This document shows, piece by piece, positions 17,292-25,882 of a DNA stretch of 64,000 bases. The stretch is from the NCBI GenBank assembly GCA_963704405.1, contig OY969903.1:2728001-2792000 (forward strand). The letters run 5' to 3'. A model generated the notes under the pieces. It ran no database searches, had not been told where the DNA came from, and saw nothing but the letters and a program-made list of their open reading frames with translations. The position numbers and the translations under genes are program-made. Origin of the DNA: MFD01213-c1 sp963704405. Its GTDB lineage: Bacteria; Planctomycetota; Phycisphaerae; Tepidisphaerales; Tepidisphaeraceae. Each line of letters starts with the position of its first letter. Within the stretch, counting starts at the first letter, position 1.

Positions 17292-17972
17292 TTACTTAAT
17301 CGCGCCAGCTTTTTTTGCCCCAAGCATCAGCAACTTTTCCGCCGCTTCTGCCTGGGCGTCGGTCGCCATCACCGGAAGGGTGATATGAGCCGCGCGGCGG
17401 TTCCAGCCGAGCATGTCCTTGTAGAATGGAGCAGGGTTTGACGCTTTCCCATCCAGTCGCTCGGCGGCAAGCGTTTCTTTGCCGTTGGCGATGCGATAGG
17501 TTCCGGGTTCGTCACCTGCTTTGGGTTTGCCGAGCAGACCGGATTTCACCGCCTCATCCAAGGCATCGGTGGCGTAGACATGGATCTTCCCGTCACGAAG
17601 ATCTTCCAACGCAAAGATCTGCATGCGGTATTTTCCGTCCTGAATATAAAACTGCATGGATTGCTGGCCGTTAGCTTTGGCCGAATGCGGGGCCAGGCTC
17701 ATCATGACCGACGCCATCCGCTTCCAAAGCTTGGCATGAACGCGCGTGGATTGCTCCTCGACCGCGGTGATGTGCCGCTCCACGTTGAGGCGATCTTTGG
17801 GAGTCAGCTTAGCGAGGAATGCGTCGTAATCCATGAGGGTAAAGCCCGCGGCCTTTTCGGCTTTCTCGGGGCTCTTATCAGGCGCTTTATCCGAGGGCTT
17901 CTCGACAGACTTGTCGCTGGATTTTTCAGAAGCTTTCGCCGGAGTCTTTCCCGCCGGGGTTGCTGTGGGCAT
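17292..17972 (-). CDS. Conserved-looking protein of unknown function with charged N-terminus
   Basis: A 226-residue protein I do not recognise. It has a low-complexity N-terminus rich in Lys, Ser, Pro and Glu (repeated 'EKSSDKSVEKPSDK'-like units to about residue 45). A folded-looking part follows with LMDYDAFLAKLTPKDRLNVE, FYIQDGKYRMQIFALEDLRD, and IHVYATDALDEAVKSGLL. The Lys/Glu/Asp-rich head looks disordered and could bind nucleic acid or protein. I use the ATG at 17970-17972; the longer frame starts with arginine- and proline-rich residues that look non-coding. It lies between the WecA-like and phosphohexomutase genes, same strand. Confidence 0.65.
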   Translation of the reverse strand: MPTATPAGKTPAKASEKSSDKSVEKPSDKAPDKSPEKAEKAAGFTLMDYDAFLAKLTPKDRLNVERHITAVEEQSTRVHAKLWKRMASVMMSLAPHSAKANGQQSMQFYIQDGKYRMQIFALEDLRDGKIHVYATDALDEAVKSGLLGKPKAGDEPGTYRIANGKETLAAERLDGKASNPAPFYKDMLGWNRRAAHITLPVMATDAQAEAAEKLLMLGAKKAGAIK

Positions 17973-18210
17973 AGTTCCGATCCATTCGTCGCGGTGCAGC
18001 CGATCTGGAAATCGGCAGACAACGGCGTGACAAGAGAAACGCGACCTGAAACCGGGCACGGCCTTCACCGGCCGCGACGGATGTTCCGGCTTCAAGTCAG
18101 CAGGACATTATACGCTCTTTTACGCCAATCGGCTATGGAGGGGTGAGATCAATTGATTCGGCGCCCGGTTTTATGGATTCCCTGGGGGTCCGCCGTGTGA
18201 GTTGGCCAGT

Positions 18211-19632
18211 TTACAAACGCTTTGCCGGCTGCGACGAGGCGGCCTGCCCGGCTGCGTCTAATATTGACGTGATCTCGGCGATTCGTTTTTCGGCGATCGC
18301 CTTCTCGGGGGCCTCGGCAATGATGCGCATGATGGGTTCTGTGTTGCTCGGCCGCGCGTGAAGCCAGGATCGTTCGTCGAGCCAATCGATGCGGATGCCG
18401 TCCTGCGTATCGATCGTAATGCCCTCTTCCGCCTCTATCGCGCCTTGGATCAGCGCAACCGCATGATTCGCTTCTTCACGCGGGCACTCGAACTTCGTCT
18501 TGACGATCTCATATCGCGGAAGATCGGCAACCAGTTGGCTCAATGTCTTTCCGGTGGTTGTCATTAGTTGAAGGACATACGCCATCCCCACCAGGCTGTC
18601 GCGGCCCGGGACGATGCGCGGATCAATGACACCGCCATTGCCTTCACCGCCGATCGAAGCATTGTGTTTCAGCATGGCGTCTATGACGTTCGCTTCACCG
18701 ACGGGCGTGCGAATGACGGTTGATCCGGTCCGGGCGGCGATGTCATCCAACATGCGGCTGGTCGATAGATTCGTCACCGTCATTCCGGGCTTTTTACTCA
18801 GGACATGCCACGCCGCCAGCGCGAGGGAATATTCTTCACCGATATAGACGCCGTTCTCATCAACGATCGCCAGCCTGTCGGCGTCGGGGTCCTGCGCAAA
18901 ACCGACTTGCGCGTGCTGCCGCTTTACTTCATCACACAAGCCGGCAAGGTTCCCGGCGGTGGGTTCAGGCTCATGGGGAAACAAACCATTCGGGGTATTG
19001 TGCAGATGGACGAGCTGACAGCCGAGTTTGTTGAGCAGCGTCGCGGTGGCGACACACCCCGCGCCATTCACGCTATCCAGCACAACTTTGAACCGCTTGC
19101 TTGAAATCCCCAGCCCATCCACGCGCTCCAGCACCCGCTTCACGTGCAGCGCATGGGTTTCCGAATTCTTCTTCGGCGCAAGCAGCTTCTCAACCCGAAC
19201 GTAGCTGTTTTGCTGCTCCTGATATAACTGCTTGATCCGCTCCGCATCACGTGGCGGTGGCGCAACCGCCTCGCGATTCAAAAACTTCAACCCATTCCAT
19301 TCGATCGGATTGTGCGAAGCGGTTGCCACCACCCCGGCGTCGGCTTCCAGGTGCTTCACCATCATCGCCACGCCCGGCGTGGAGACGATATCCAAGTCGA
19401 TCACTTCGATGCCGCTGGCGGTCAGGGCCCCGATCGCCGCATCGCGCACCCATGTGCCGCTCGGGCGGCTGTCGCGGCCAAATATCACCTTAATGTGCCC
19501 CCGGGCAGCAGCAGGGCGGGATTCCTTCAGCCACGCAGCGAACGCGCCGGCCATCTGCGTGACAACAACCGGCGTCAGCGTGCCGCCGATGGTGCCCCGC
19601 ATACCGGACACCCCGATCATCAATGCTTCCAT
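18211..19632 (-). CDS. Phosphoglucosamine/phosphohexose mutase
   Basis: A 473-residue alpha-D-phosphohexomutase that interconverts sugar-6- and sugar-1-phosphates, feeding UDP-sugar and cell-wall synthesis. The phosphoserine loop is TASHNP (Ser106), the metal loop is DPDADR (QDPDADRLAIVDE), the sugar loop is GGEGNGGVID, and the phosphate-binding loop is LHARPSNTEPIMRI. Length and the GGEGNGG loop fit GlmM or bacterial phosphomannomutase; specificity cannot be fixed by eye. It is divergent from cysE with 129 bp between. Confidence 0.9.
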   Translation of the reverse strand: MEALMIGVSGMRGTIGGTLTPVVVTQMAGAFAAWLKESRPAAARGHIKVIFGRDSRPSGTWVRDAAIGALTASGIEVIDLDIVSTPGVAMMVKHLEADAGVVATASHNPIEWNGLKFLNREAVAPPPRDAERIKQLYQEQQNSYVRVEKLLAPKKNSETHALHVKRVLERVDGLGISSKRFKVVLDSVNGAGCVATATLLNKLGCQLVHLHNTPNGLFPHEPEPTAGNLAGLCDEVKRQHAQVGFAQDPDADRLAIVDENGVYIGEEYSLALAAWHVLSKKPGMTVTNLSTSRMLDDIAARTGSTVIRTPVGEANVIDAMLKHNASIGGEGNGGVIDPRIVPGRDSLVGMAYVLQLMTTTGKTLSQLVADLPRYEIVKTKFECPREEANHAVALIQGAIEAEEGITIDTQDGIRIDWLDERSWLHARPSNTEPIMRIIAEAPEKAIAEKRIAEITSILDAAGQAASSQPAKRL

Positions 19633-19761
19633 GAGTAACGTTCCTTCCGCAAGGCAAGGCTATTATTCGAGTGGAGGCCCAGGGTCGCAAGCGCCGGCAT
19701 CAGCCAATGCGAACCGGTGTGCCCTGGCGAATAATTTGGTTACGATAGCGGACGGAGCAAT

Positions 19762-20724
19762 ATGGACCGAAATGATTTGAACCAGCGGCTGCCCAAGGTT
19801 GTGGAAGCGCTCGTGGACAGCGTCGTCGGGGAGACGCGCATGAAGCACCTCAACCGCGTTTATCTTCCCAGCCAGGACCAGATCGTCACGTGTATCGGTC
19901 TGCTGCGCCAGATCCTCTTTCCCGGTTACTTCGGCAAGCAGGGCCTTACCTCCGCCAACATCACATATCGTATCGGCGAGCTCGTCACCGAACTCGAAGA
20001 CCGGCTATATGAGCAGGTGCGCCATTGCCTGCGGTATCGTCAGCAAATCCCCGGCGAAGTGGACAGCAGCTCCGAATGCATCGAATGCGACCTGAAGGCC
20101 GCAGAGATCATTTCCGATTTTTTTAATCTGATTCCGAGTGTCCGCGCCAAGCTGTCGGATGACGTTCAGGCCGCTTTCGACAGCGATCCGGCAGCGCAAA
20201 GCACCGACGAAACCGTCTTCTGCTATCCCGGTCTCTACGCCATCAGCGTGCAACGGCTGGCGCATGAGTTCTACAAGATGGAGGTGCCGCTCCTGCCGCG
20301 CATTATGACGGAACACGCGCACAGCATCACGGGCATCGATATCCATCCCGGCGCCAAGCTCGGATCGCGATTCTTCATCGATCACGGTACGGGCGTCGTG
20401 ATTGGTGAAACCACGCAGATCGGCAGTAATGTAAAGGTCTATCAAGGCGTAACGCTTGGAGCCGTCGCCCCGGATTTCGGTCAGGCCCTGCGCGGCCAGA
20501 AGCGCCATCCGACCATTGAGGACGACGTCACCATTTACGCCGGGGCGACGATCCTCGGCGGGGATACGGTCATTGGCCGCGGCAGCGTGATCGGGGGTAA
20601 TGTGTTCATTACCCAAAGTGTTCCGCAGCATAATAAGGTCAGCGCGGAGCCTCCAAAGCTGAAGTACCGCGAACGCCGCTCGCAACAGCGTCCGCAGGAT
20701 GAATTCCTCGATTTTCAGATTTAA
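19762..20724 (+). CDS. cysE: Serine O-acetyltransferase
   Basis: A 320-residue enzyme making O-acetylserine from serine and acetyl-CoA, the first step of cysteine synthesis. The N-terminal helical domain is followed by a left-handed beta-helix of hexapeptide repeats: GIDIHPGAKLGSRFFIDHGT, GVVIGETTQIGSNVKVYQGV, and TIEDDVTIYAGATILGGDTV. The catalytic His is in the DHGTGVVIGET block. GGAG lies 5 nt before the ATG. It resembles the longer EpsC-like forms. The tail is basic and Gln/Arg-rich. Confidence 0.92.
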   Translation: MDRNDLNQRLPKVVEALVDSVVGETRMKHLNRVYLPSQDQIVTCIGLLRQILFPGYFGKQGLTSANITYRIGELVTELEDRLYEQVRHCLRYRQQIPGEVDSSSECIECDLKAAEIISDFFNLIPSVRAKLSDDVQAAFDSDPAAQSTDETVFCYPGLYAISVQRLAHEFYKMEVPLLPRIMTEHAHSITGIDIHPGAKLGSRFFIDHGTGVVIGETTQIGSNVKVYQGVTLGAVAPDFGQALRGQKRHPTIEDDVTIYAGATILGGDTVIGRGSVIGGNVFITQSVPQHNKVSAEPPKLKYRERRSQQRPQDEFLDFQI

Positions 20725-20914
20725 AGGCTCTTAAAGGCCAGTCGTTGTTGCGAGGAAGATACGCTTGTGGTTTGAAGGCAACGTGAAATGATGATTTGAA
20801 ACATCATCTGGAGCGGCTGTACAGGAGTTTCAGAATCGCGCGGTCGAATGTCACCGGATTTCGTTCACTTTAAACGCATCTGCCCCTTGGCACCGCGTTT
20901 GTGAAGCATTTCTT

Positions 20915-21238
20915 ATGCGAACCCTGTGGGTGATTCTCTCTGGAATTTTGATAACCGGCTGTGCCGCGCACAAACCGGCCGCGATGCCTCAGGCGAACAT
21001 CACCGCCCCGGCGCCGCTTGTAGCGTCGGCGGCATTGGTGTTTGATCCACCCATCATCCAGCAGGAGCCCCGGCTTGATCTTTCCCGCAGCACGCGCGGC
21101 CCGGCGGCATTTGCCGGGTTTGAAGATACAACCACAACCTACTTCTATGTCCGGACCGACGATCGCCAAACTACCGATTTTACAGACCGATTCGAACGCG
21201 AAGGATATAGCTCCAAAGTTGGGGCGATCCGACGATAA
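20915..21238 (+). CDS. Small lipoprotein of unknown function
   Basis: A 107-residue product with a short lipoprotein signal MRTLWVILSGILITGC; Cys16 would be lipidated after cleavage at ITG|C. The mature part is Ala/Pro-rich (about residues 18-50), then contains GFEDTTTTYFYVRTDDRQTT. I recognise no domain. It is envelope-anchored by inference and has no obvious operon partner; HU follows 190 bp later. Confidence 0.7.
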   Translation: MRTLWVILSGILITGCAAHKPAAMPQANITAPAPLVASAALVFDPPIIQQEPRLDLSRSTRGPAAFAGFEDTTTTYFYVRTDDRQTTDFTDRFEREGYSSKVGAIRR

Positions 21239-21428
21239 ACCGAGTGAGGGGAGACGTTAAAAACCGTTAACCCCGCATATTCGCTCAATTTCCTGCCTTT
21301 TGCCCCACCAAGCTCATCCAAATCCGCAATTTCGCGCTTGTATTTGTCGCTTCATACGGCCATATTAAACTAAGTCTGTTGCCCATCGGTGCTTAAAGGC
21401 CTTCGTGGAAAGTTGATTGAGGATGCGT

Positions 21429-21806
21429 ATGGCTACCATCACCAAGAAGGAACTGATCGACCGGATTGCTGATTCAACCAATCACCGCCGCGTGCAGGTG
21501 AAGCGTGTGGTTCAGCTATTCCTCGACGAAATTGTCAACGAGCTGGGCAAGGGTAATCGCCTGGAATTCCGCGACTTCGGTGTCTTTGAAAGCAAGCTCC
21601 GCAAGGCGCGCAAAGCCCAGAACCCAAAAACTCTGGAACCCGTCGCTGTTCCGGAAAAGCGCACGGTGAAGTTCAAGGTTGGCCGCTTGATGAAGCAGCG
21701 GTTAAGCGATCTCACCGGTGTGCCCGTCGATGACGAGGCCGGTGATGTTGATGAGATGACTGAAGGGGCGGATGAAGAAGATGAAAAGGAAGAATCAGCG
21801 TCGTAG
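21429..21806 (+). CDS. HU/IHF-family DNA-binding protein with acidic tail
   Basis: A 125-residue nucleoid protein that bends DNA as a dimer. The HU fold is seen from ITKKELIDRIADSTNHRRVQ to VKFKVGRLMKQRL, with the arm region EFRDFGVFESKLRKARKAQN and KTLEPVAVPEKRTVKFK. After residue 95 follows an unusual acidic tail of Asp, Glu and Gly (DEAGDVDEMTEGADEEDEKE). GAGG is spaced 6 nt before the ATG at 21429, which I prefer to the upstream TTG or ATG. A strong terminator follows. Confidence 0.9.
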   Translation: MATITKKELIDRIADSTNHRRVQVKRVVQLFLDEIVNELGKGNRLEFRDFGVFESKLRKARKAQNPKTLEPVAVPEKRTVKFKVGRLMKQRLSDLTGVPVDDEAGDVDEMTEGADEEDEKEESAS

Positions 21807-21868
21807 ACGCTTTCGGTCTTCTGCACGGTTTTACGTTTAACAGAATTTAGCAGATCAATCACAATCGG

Positions 21869-21902
21869 CGGAACAGAAACATCGCGTTCTGTTCCGTTTT
21901 TT
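21869..21902 (+). terminator. Rho-independent terminator after the HU gene
   Basis: CGGAACAGAA (21869-21878) pairs with TTCTGTTCCG (21887-21896), a perfect 10-bp stem with an 8-nt loop, followed by six T. It lies about 60 bp after the HU stop codon and just before the BioF-like gene. Confidence 0.9.
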
Positions 21903-21957
21903 CATTGGCGAGCCGCTCACTGGTGTATTGACCGCGGCGTCGTTATCACATCAACCG

Positions 21958-23136
21958 ATGCCGGGCGACTGGAACCAAATCATCGAGAACGCGCTGCTGG
22001 AGCGCCAAAACAACGGCACTTACCGCCGGCGCCAAAGCGTGCGCATCATCGACGCCACGCATGTTGAGGTCGACGGCAAACGCTGCGTGAACTTCGCCTC
22101 AAATAACTATCTTGGACTGACGCATCATCCCAGAGTTGTCGCGGCATTGATCTCGGCCACAAAATCGTTCGGCGCCGGCAGCGGGGCGGCGGCGCTGGTC
22201 ACCGGCTACAGCGATGCACACGCTTCGGCCGAGCGGGCGATAGCGAATTGGAAAGGAACCGAAGCTGCCGTCATTCTATCAAGTGGCTATGCCGCAAATC
22301 TGGCGGCGATCCAGACGATCACCACCATTGCCGGCCGGGGTGGTGTACGTTTCCTCCTCGACAAACTTGCCCATGCCTCTTTGATCGACGCCGTCCGGGC
22401 AGGCGGCGCCGACTTCCGCATCTTTCCCCATAACCATCTTGAAAAACTCTGTCGACTGCTCGATGAAGCAGACCCCGCACAAATACAAGTCGTCATTACC
22501 GAATCCATCTTCAGCATGGATGGCGACACCGCCGATCTCCCCGGCCTCGCCCGCCTGAAAAAAGACCGCCCCTTTGTTCTGCTGCTGGATGAAGCCCACG
22601 GCAGCGGTGTCTATGGCCCCAACGGATCGGGCTACGCCGGTGAATGCGGCCTGCAATCCCTGGCTGACATCACCGTGGTAACTCTTTCCAAAGCACTAGG
22701 CGTGAGCGGCGGGGCGATCTGCGCTTCGCAGTCATTCTGCAATGCAATTGTGAACTTCGGACGTTCCTGGATTTATTCAACCAATATTCCCCCGGCCCTT
22801 GCCGCCGCTACCGAAGCCGCGATCCAGGTGATGCACGATGAACCAGATCGCCAGCATCGCGTGCGCGACATGGCAAAACAATTCCGGAGCAATCTGGCTC
22901 AGGAAGGATTCAAGCTGCCGCCAGGAGATTCGCCTATTATCCCGGTCATCATCGGCGACGAAGACGATGCAATGGCCGCCGCCGCGCAGCTTAAAGAGGC
23001 AGGATTTCTGGTTGTGGCGATTCGCCCCCCAACGGTCGCGCGCGGAAGCAGCCGATTGCGCGTCACGCTGTCCAGCGAACATCAACCTCATGAAGTCGAT
23101 GGTCTGCTGAAGGTGTTATTTAAATTGAAACCGTGA
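21958..23136 (+). CDS. 8-amino-7-oxononanoate synthase / 2-amino-3-ketobutyrate CoA ligase family
   Basis: An alpha-oxoamine synthase of about 392 residues that condenses an amino acid with an acyl-CoA using PLP. Signatures are CVNFASNNYLGLTHHPRVVA, GYAANLAAIQTI, ESIFSMDGDTADLPGLARLK, LLDEAHGSGVYGPNGSG and the PLP-lysine motif VVTLSKALGVSGG. BioF (biotin), Kbl (glycine acetyltransferase) and lipid-type oxoamine synthases are alternatives; no biotin genes are adjacent. The start is unclear: I use the ATG at 21958, but TTG 21928 is possible. Confidence 0.85.
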   Translation: MPGDWNQIIENALLERQNNGTYRRRQSVRIIDATHVEVDGKRCVNFASNNYLGLTHHPRVVAALISATKSFGAGSGAAALVTGYSDAHASAERAIANWKGTEAAVILSSGYAANLAAIQTITTIAGRGGVRFLLDKLAHASLIDAVRAGGADFRIFPHNHLEKLCRLLDEADPAQIQVVITESIFSMDGDTADLPGLARLKKDRPFVLLLDEAHGSGVYGPNGSGYAGECGLQSLADITVVTLSKALGVSGGAICASQSFCNAIVNFGRSWIYSTNIPPALAAATEAAIQVMHDEPDRQHRVRDMAKQFRSNLAQEGFKLPPGDSPIIPVIIGDEDDAMAAAAQLKEAGFLVVAIRPPTVARGSSRLRVTLSSEHQPHEVDGLLKVLFKLKP

Positions 23137-23251
23137 AACACGTAGGAGGCGGGCAGAGGTTTCCACGGGAACGGGAAGGTAGACAGGGTTCCTGCCTCAC
23201 CCAAGCTGAAAGCCATGCCTCCACTGTCAGCGGGGCCGGCGAGCTGCCGCC

Positions 23252-23530
23252 TCACGACACCGGCGGGGCCTGCACATGCGAGCGTCGGCTGTGGCGCACA
23301 CCCCGATGGGTTGTTGCCGCTTCAATCCGCTCGATCGTGCGGGCGAGCAAATCTGCGGGCGGTTCGTCAGCCGGCATCGCCCCAAGCAAATTCAAAACTT
23401 TTTCGGCGGCGGCCAGACGCTTCTGTGACACCGAAGCAGTCACTTTCATAACTCCATTGCCGCTGCTGCGGCTGGTGTCCAGGAGCAGATCAACCGCCTG
23501 ACGATCTTCATCGGATAGCTTAAGACTCAT
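23252..23530 (-). CDS. Small partner protein of the ECF sigma factor
   Basis: A 92-residue protein with KLSDEDRQAVDLLLDTS at the start, then a helical segment VSQKRLAAAEKVLNLLGAMP and DEPPADLLARTIERIEAAT. Small proteins of this pattern commonly follow ECF sigma genes in planctomycetes, which is why I treat it as real. It has no zinc motif or membrane helix, so it is not a classical anti-sigma factor, although a regulatory role is plausible. The start Met is 23528-23530; the longer frame runs back into the sigma gene. Confidence 0.7.
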   Translation of the reverse strand: MSLKLSDEDRQAVDLLLDTSRSSGNGVMKVTASVSQKRLAAAEKVLNLLGAMPADEPPADLLARTIERIEAATTHRGVRHSRRSHVQAPPVS

Positions 23531-23702
23531 GAGTTCACCAAATTTTCGGGGCGACTTTATCAGGACGACATATGTCGCTGGCCGATTCCCCGTGGAGATG
23601 CAATGAGTGATCGACGACCCCGGCACACAACACAACGTGAACCGTTCCCAGTCGCCTGCCCGGCCTGCGTTCTCCTCTACGCGGACCGGTCGTACCCATT
23701 TC

Positions 23703-24521
23703 CTACGCCGCCGACGAAGTGGGGTTCGTCGTGCGCCAACGATCCGCAAAATGAGCCACCGCGGCGTGCAGGCGACTTTTCACCGTTCCCAGCGGAATAT
23801 CCAGAATATCGCTGATCTGTTTGTACGGAAATTGATGGAAATATGAGAGTAACAAAATTTCCCGCAGATGTTCCGGCATCGACATTACCGTCTGCTGGAC
23901 CTTCCCCTGCAACTCCCGCTGCTGGATCGGTTCATCCGGTTGTTCACCGGTGCTTTTCATCAGGTCGATGAATTCGCCGCTGTCATTATCGCTCGGACTG
24001 ATGCTCGCTTGCAGCGGTGTCGTCGGCCGGCGGGCGTTGGACCGGATCAGATCGCGTGCCTTGTTGGCGGCGATCGTAAACAGCCATGGCCTGAAGCGCC
24101 GCTGGGTGTCAAAGTCTTGTGCTGATTGATGAATCTGCAAAAACGTTTCCTGGAATACATCTTCCGCCGCGGCCCGGTCTCCAAGGAATCGCACCAGGAA
24201 GTGGAACAGCTCCCGCTGATAGCGATTGACCAGTTCTGAAAAACTGCTGCGGTCTCCGCCACGATAGGCAAAAATAAGTTGTTCATCGGTCCGCTGTCCG
24301 CGCAGCGCTTCCACGGTTCCCGGCGCTGGGGTGGCATGTGCGGAATCGGGGTTCAGGCGCTTGGCTTCGGTGAAGCTGGTGCCGCCGTCGCCGCCGCCGT
24401 TGGGTCGGCCCGTTTTGGCCTGGCTATTGGATTTAGGACCGCCGGCGCTCTTACTATCTACAGACTTTGCACTCAGCGTATCTTCCCCCGCAGGCCGACC
24501 TCTTTGTCTTGTGGCTTTCAT
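23703..24521 (-). CDS. ECF-type RNA polymerase sigma factor
   Basis: A 272-residue sigma-70 family regulator. After a roughly 75-residue low-complexity Gly/Ser/Lys-rich head come region 2 (DEQLIFAYRGGDRSSFSELV, QRELFHFLVRFLGDRAAAED, DVFQETFLQIHQSAQDF) and region 4 (LREILLLSYFHQFPYKQISD, IPLGTVKSRLHAAVAHFADR). It redirects RNA polymerase to a stress or envelope regulon; the trigger is unknown. The long N-terminal extension is atypical for canonical ECFs but frequent in planctomycetes. Confidence 0.9.
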   Translation of the reverse strand: MKATRQRGRPAGEDTLSAKSVDSKSAGGPKSNSQAKTGRPNGGGDGGTSFTEAKRLNPDSAHATPAPGTVEALRGQRTDEQLIFAYRGGDRSSFSELVNRYQRELFHFLVRFLGDRAAAEDVFQETFLQIHQSAQDFDTQRRFRPWLFTIAANKARDLIRSNARRPTTPLQASISPSDNDSGEFIDLMKSTGEQPDEPIQQRELQGKVQQTVMSMPEHLREILLLSYFHQFPYKQISDILDIPLGTVKSRLHAAVAHFADRWRTTNPTSSAA

Positions 24522-24604
24522 TGCAGGCCTCCAGCAAACCGGCTATCGTCAAAACGGTCAACTGCTAAAAAGCGGCTGACTCTTCAATACAACGTACAAA
24601 TCAT

Positions 24605-25714
24605 ATGCCGCCTATTGAGCAACATCCTGCCCCGCAGCCCAAAGTTGCGTTTTTCGGTCTGACGGCGGCAAATTTAGATGCGGAAATCGCCGAGCTCGGA
24701 CTGCCTAAATTCCGCGGGCAGCAACTGCGCGAATGGGTCTACCAGAAAGGCGTGGTTGACCCGGAGCAAATGACCAATCTGTCCAAGCGCGATCGATTGC
24801 TCATTTCGGAACGGCTGGAGTTCGGCGCGTCCGCCATCGTCAGCCGCCAGAGCAGCACGGACGGCACCGAAAAACTTTTGCTCCTCTGGCCCGACGGCAG
24901 CAACGCCGAAACCGTGATGATCCCCGACGGCATCCGCCGCACCGCCTGTGTGAGCTCGCAGGTGGGCTGTCCTGTCGGGTGCAAATTTTGCGCAAGTGGT
25001 ATCAATGGCGTAAAAGGAAATCTCACTGCCTCCCAGATCGTGGAGCAGATCATCTGCCTGAACGCCATCCTCAAAACACCCGGCCACGCCGCTGAGGAGC
25101 GGATCACCAACGTCGTCTTCATGGGCATGGGCGAACCGCTGGCGAATTACGCGAACGTCATGCAGTCCATACGGGTGCTCCACGACCCTGGATGTCTGAA
25201 TATCGGCGGCAGGCGCATCACCGTTTCCACGGTCGGTGTGCCCCCGAAGATGCGCGATCTGGCCAGGGAAGAACTGCCGCTCAATCTCGCGATTTCGCTG
25301 CATGCCCCCAATGAGTCTTTGCGAAAGCAGTTGATCCCCTGGGCCGAGCATTTCGCGCTGGAAGATATCCTGGCGGCGGCGAGGCATTACTTTCACGAGA
25401 CCGGCCGCGAGGTGACGCTGGAATATATTCTCCTGGCCGGCGTGAACGATCGGCCGGAACACGCCCGCGAACTCGCAAAGCTCTGCAAAACATTGCGGGC
25501 CAACGTTAACCTGATCCGCTACAACGAAGTCGCGGGCCTTCCCTTCGGCAGGCCCAAAGCCGACGACGTCGTCACATTCCAGGAAATACTTCGCAATAAC
25601 GGCGTCAACGCCCATGTCCGCAAAAGCCGCGGCCGCGATATTGACGCCGCCTGCGGCCAACTCCGCCGCGCCGAACAGGAACGCCGCGAGCAACGGGTTT
25701 CGCTTGGGGCTTAA
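24605..25714 (+). CDS. rlmN: 23S rRNA / tRNA adenine-C2 methyltransferase
   Basis: A 369-residue radical-SAM enzyme that methylates C2 of A2503 in 23S rRNA and A37 in some tRNAs. The [4Fe-4S]-binding CxxxCxxC is at Cys122, Cys126 and Cys129 (GCPVGCKFCASG). Also present are MGMGEPLANYANVM, the SAM-contact LNLAISLHAPNESLRKQLIP, and the C-terminal methyl-carrying Cys in DIDAACGQL near residue 350. Length is normal. It is divergent from the ECF sigma gene. Confidence 0.97.
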   Translation: MPPIEQHPAPQPKVAFFGLTAANLDAEIAELGLPKFRGQQLREWVYQKGVVDPEQMTNLSKRDRLLISERLEFGASAIVSRQSSTDGTEKLLLLWPDGSNAETVMIPDGIRRTACVSSQVGCPVGCKFCASGINGVKGNLTASQIVEQIICLNAILKTPGHAAEERITNVVFMGMGEPLANYANVMQSIRVLHDPGCLNIGGRRITVSTVGVPPKMRDLAREELPLNLAISLHAPNESLRKQLIPWAEHFALEDILAAARHYFHETGREVTLEYILLAGVNDRPEHARELAKLCKTLRANVNLIRYNEVAGLPFGRPKADDVVTFQEILRNNGVNAHVRKSRGRDIDAACGQLRRAEQERREQRVSLGA

Positions 25715-25737
25715 GTTTTATCGAAGAAGAGAATCAG

Positions 25738-25882
25738 CCACCGATGCACACAGATGCACACAGATGTAAGAGGGGAAGGGAAGCTCAGGCCAATTCTTTT
25801 TCCAGCAATGGCGCAAACTCGCTCAGGAAACTTCGAATCCCAAACCCTCCTCCTGTCTGCATGAATCCGCGGGCATCTGTGG
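25738..25882. repeat. Inverted repeat, family A (copy 3), overlapping a gene start
   Basis: Arms at 25738-25766 (CCACCGATGCACACAGATGC-type) and 25853-25882 (revcomp CCACAGATGCCCGCGGATTC-type) are divergent inverted copies about 145 bp apart overall. The right arm includes the ATG at 25861 and encodes MNPRASVV, the first residues of the prepilin-like protein. The left arm reads through as 'MHTDAHRC' in the same frame. Confidence 0.7.

Noticed and set aside
24674..25693. Minus-strand ORF of 339 codons
   Set aside because: Exactly antisense to rlmN, whose motifs are complete on the plus strand.
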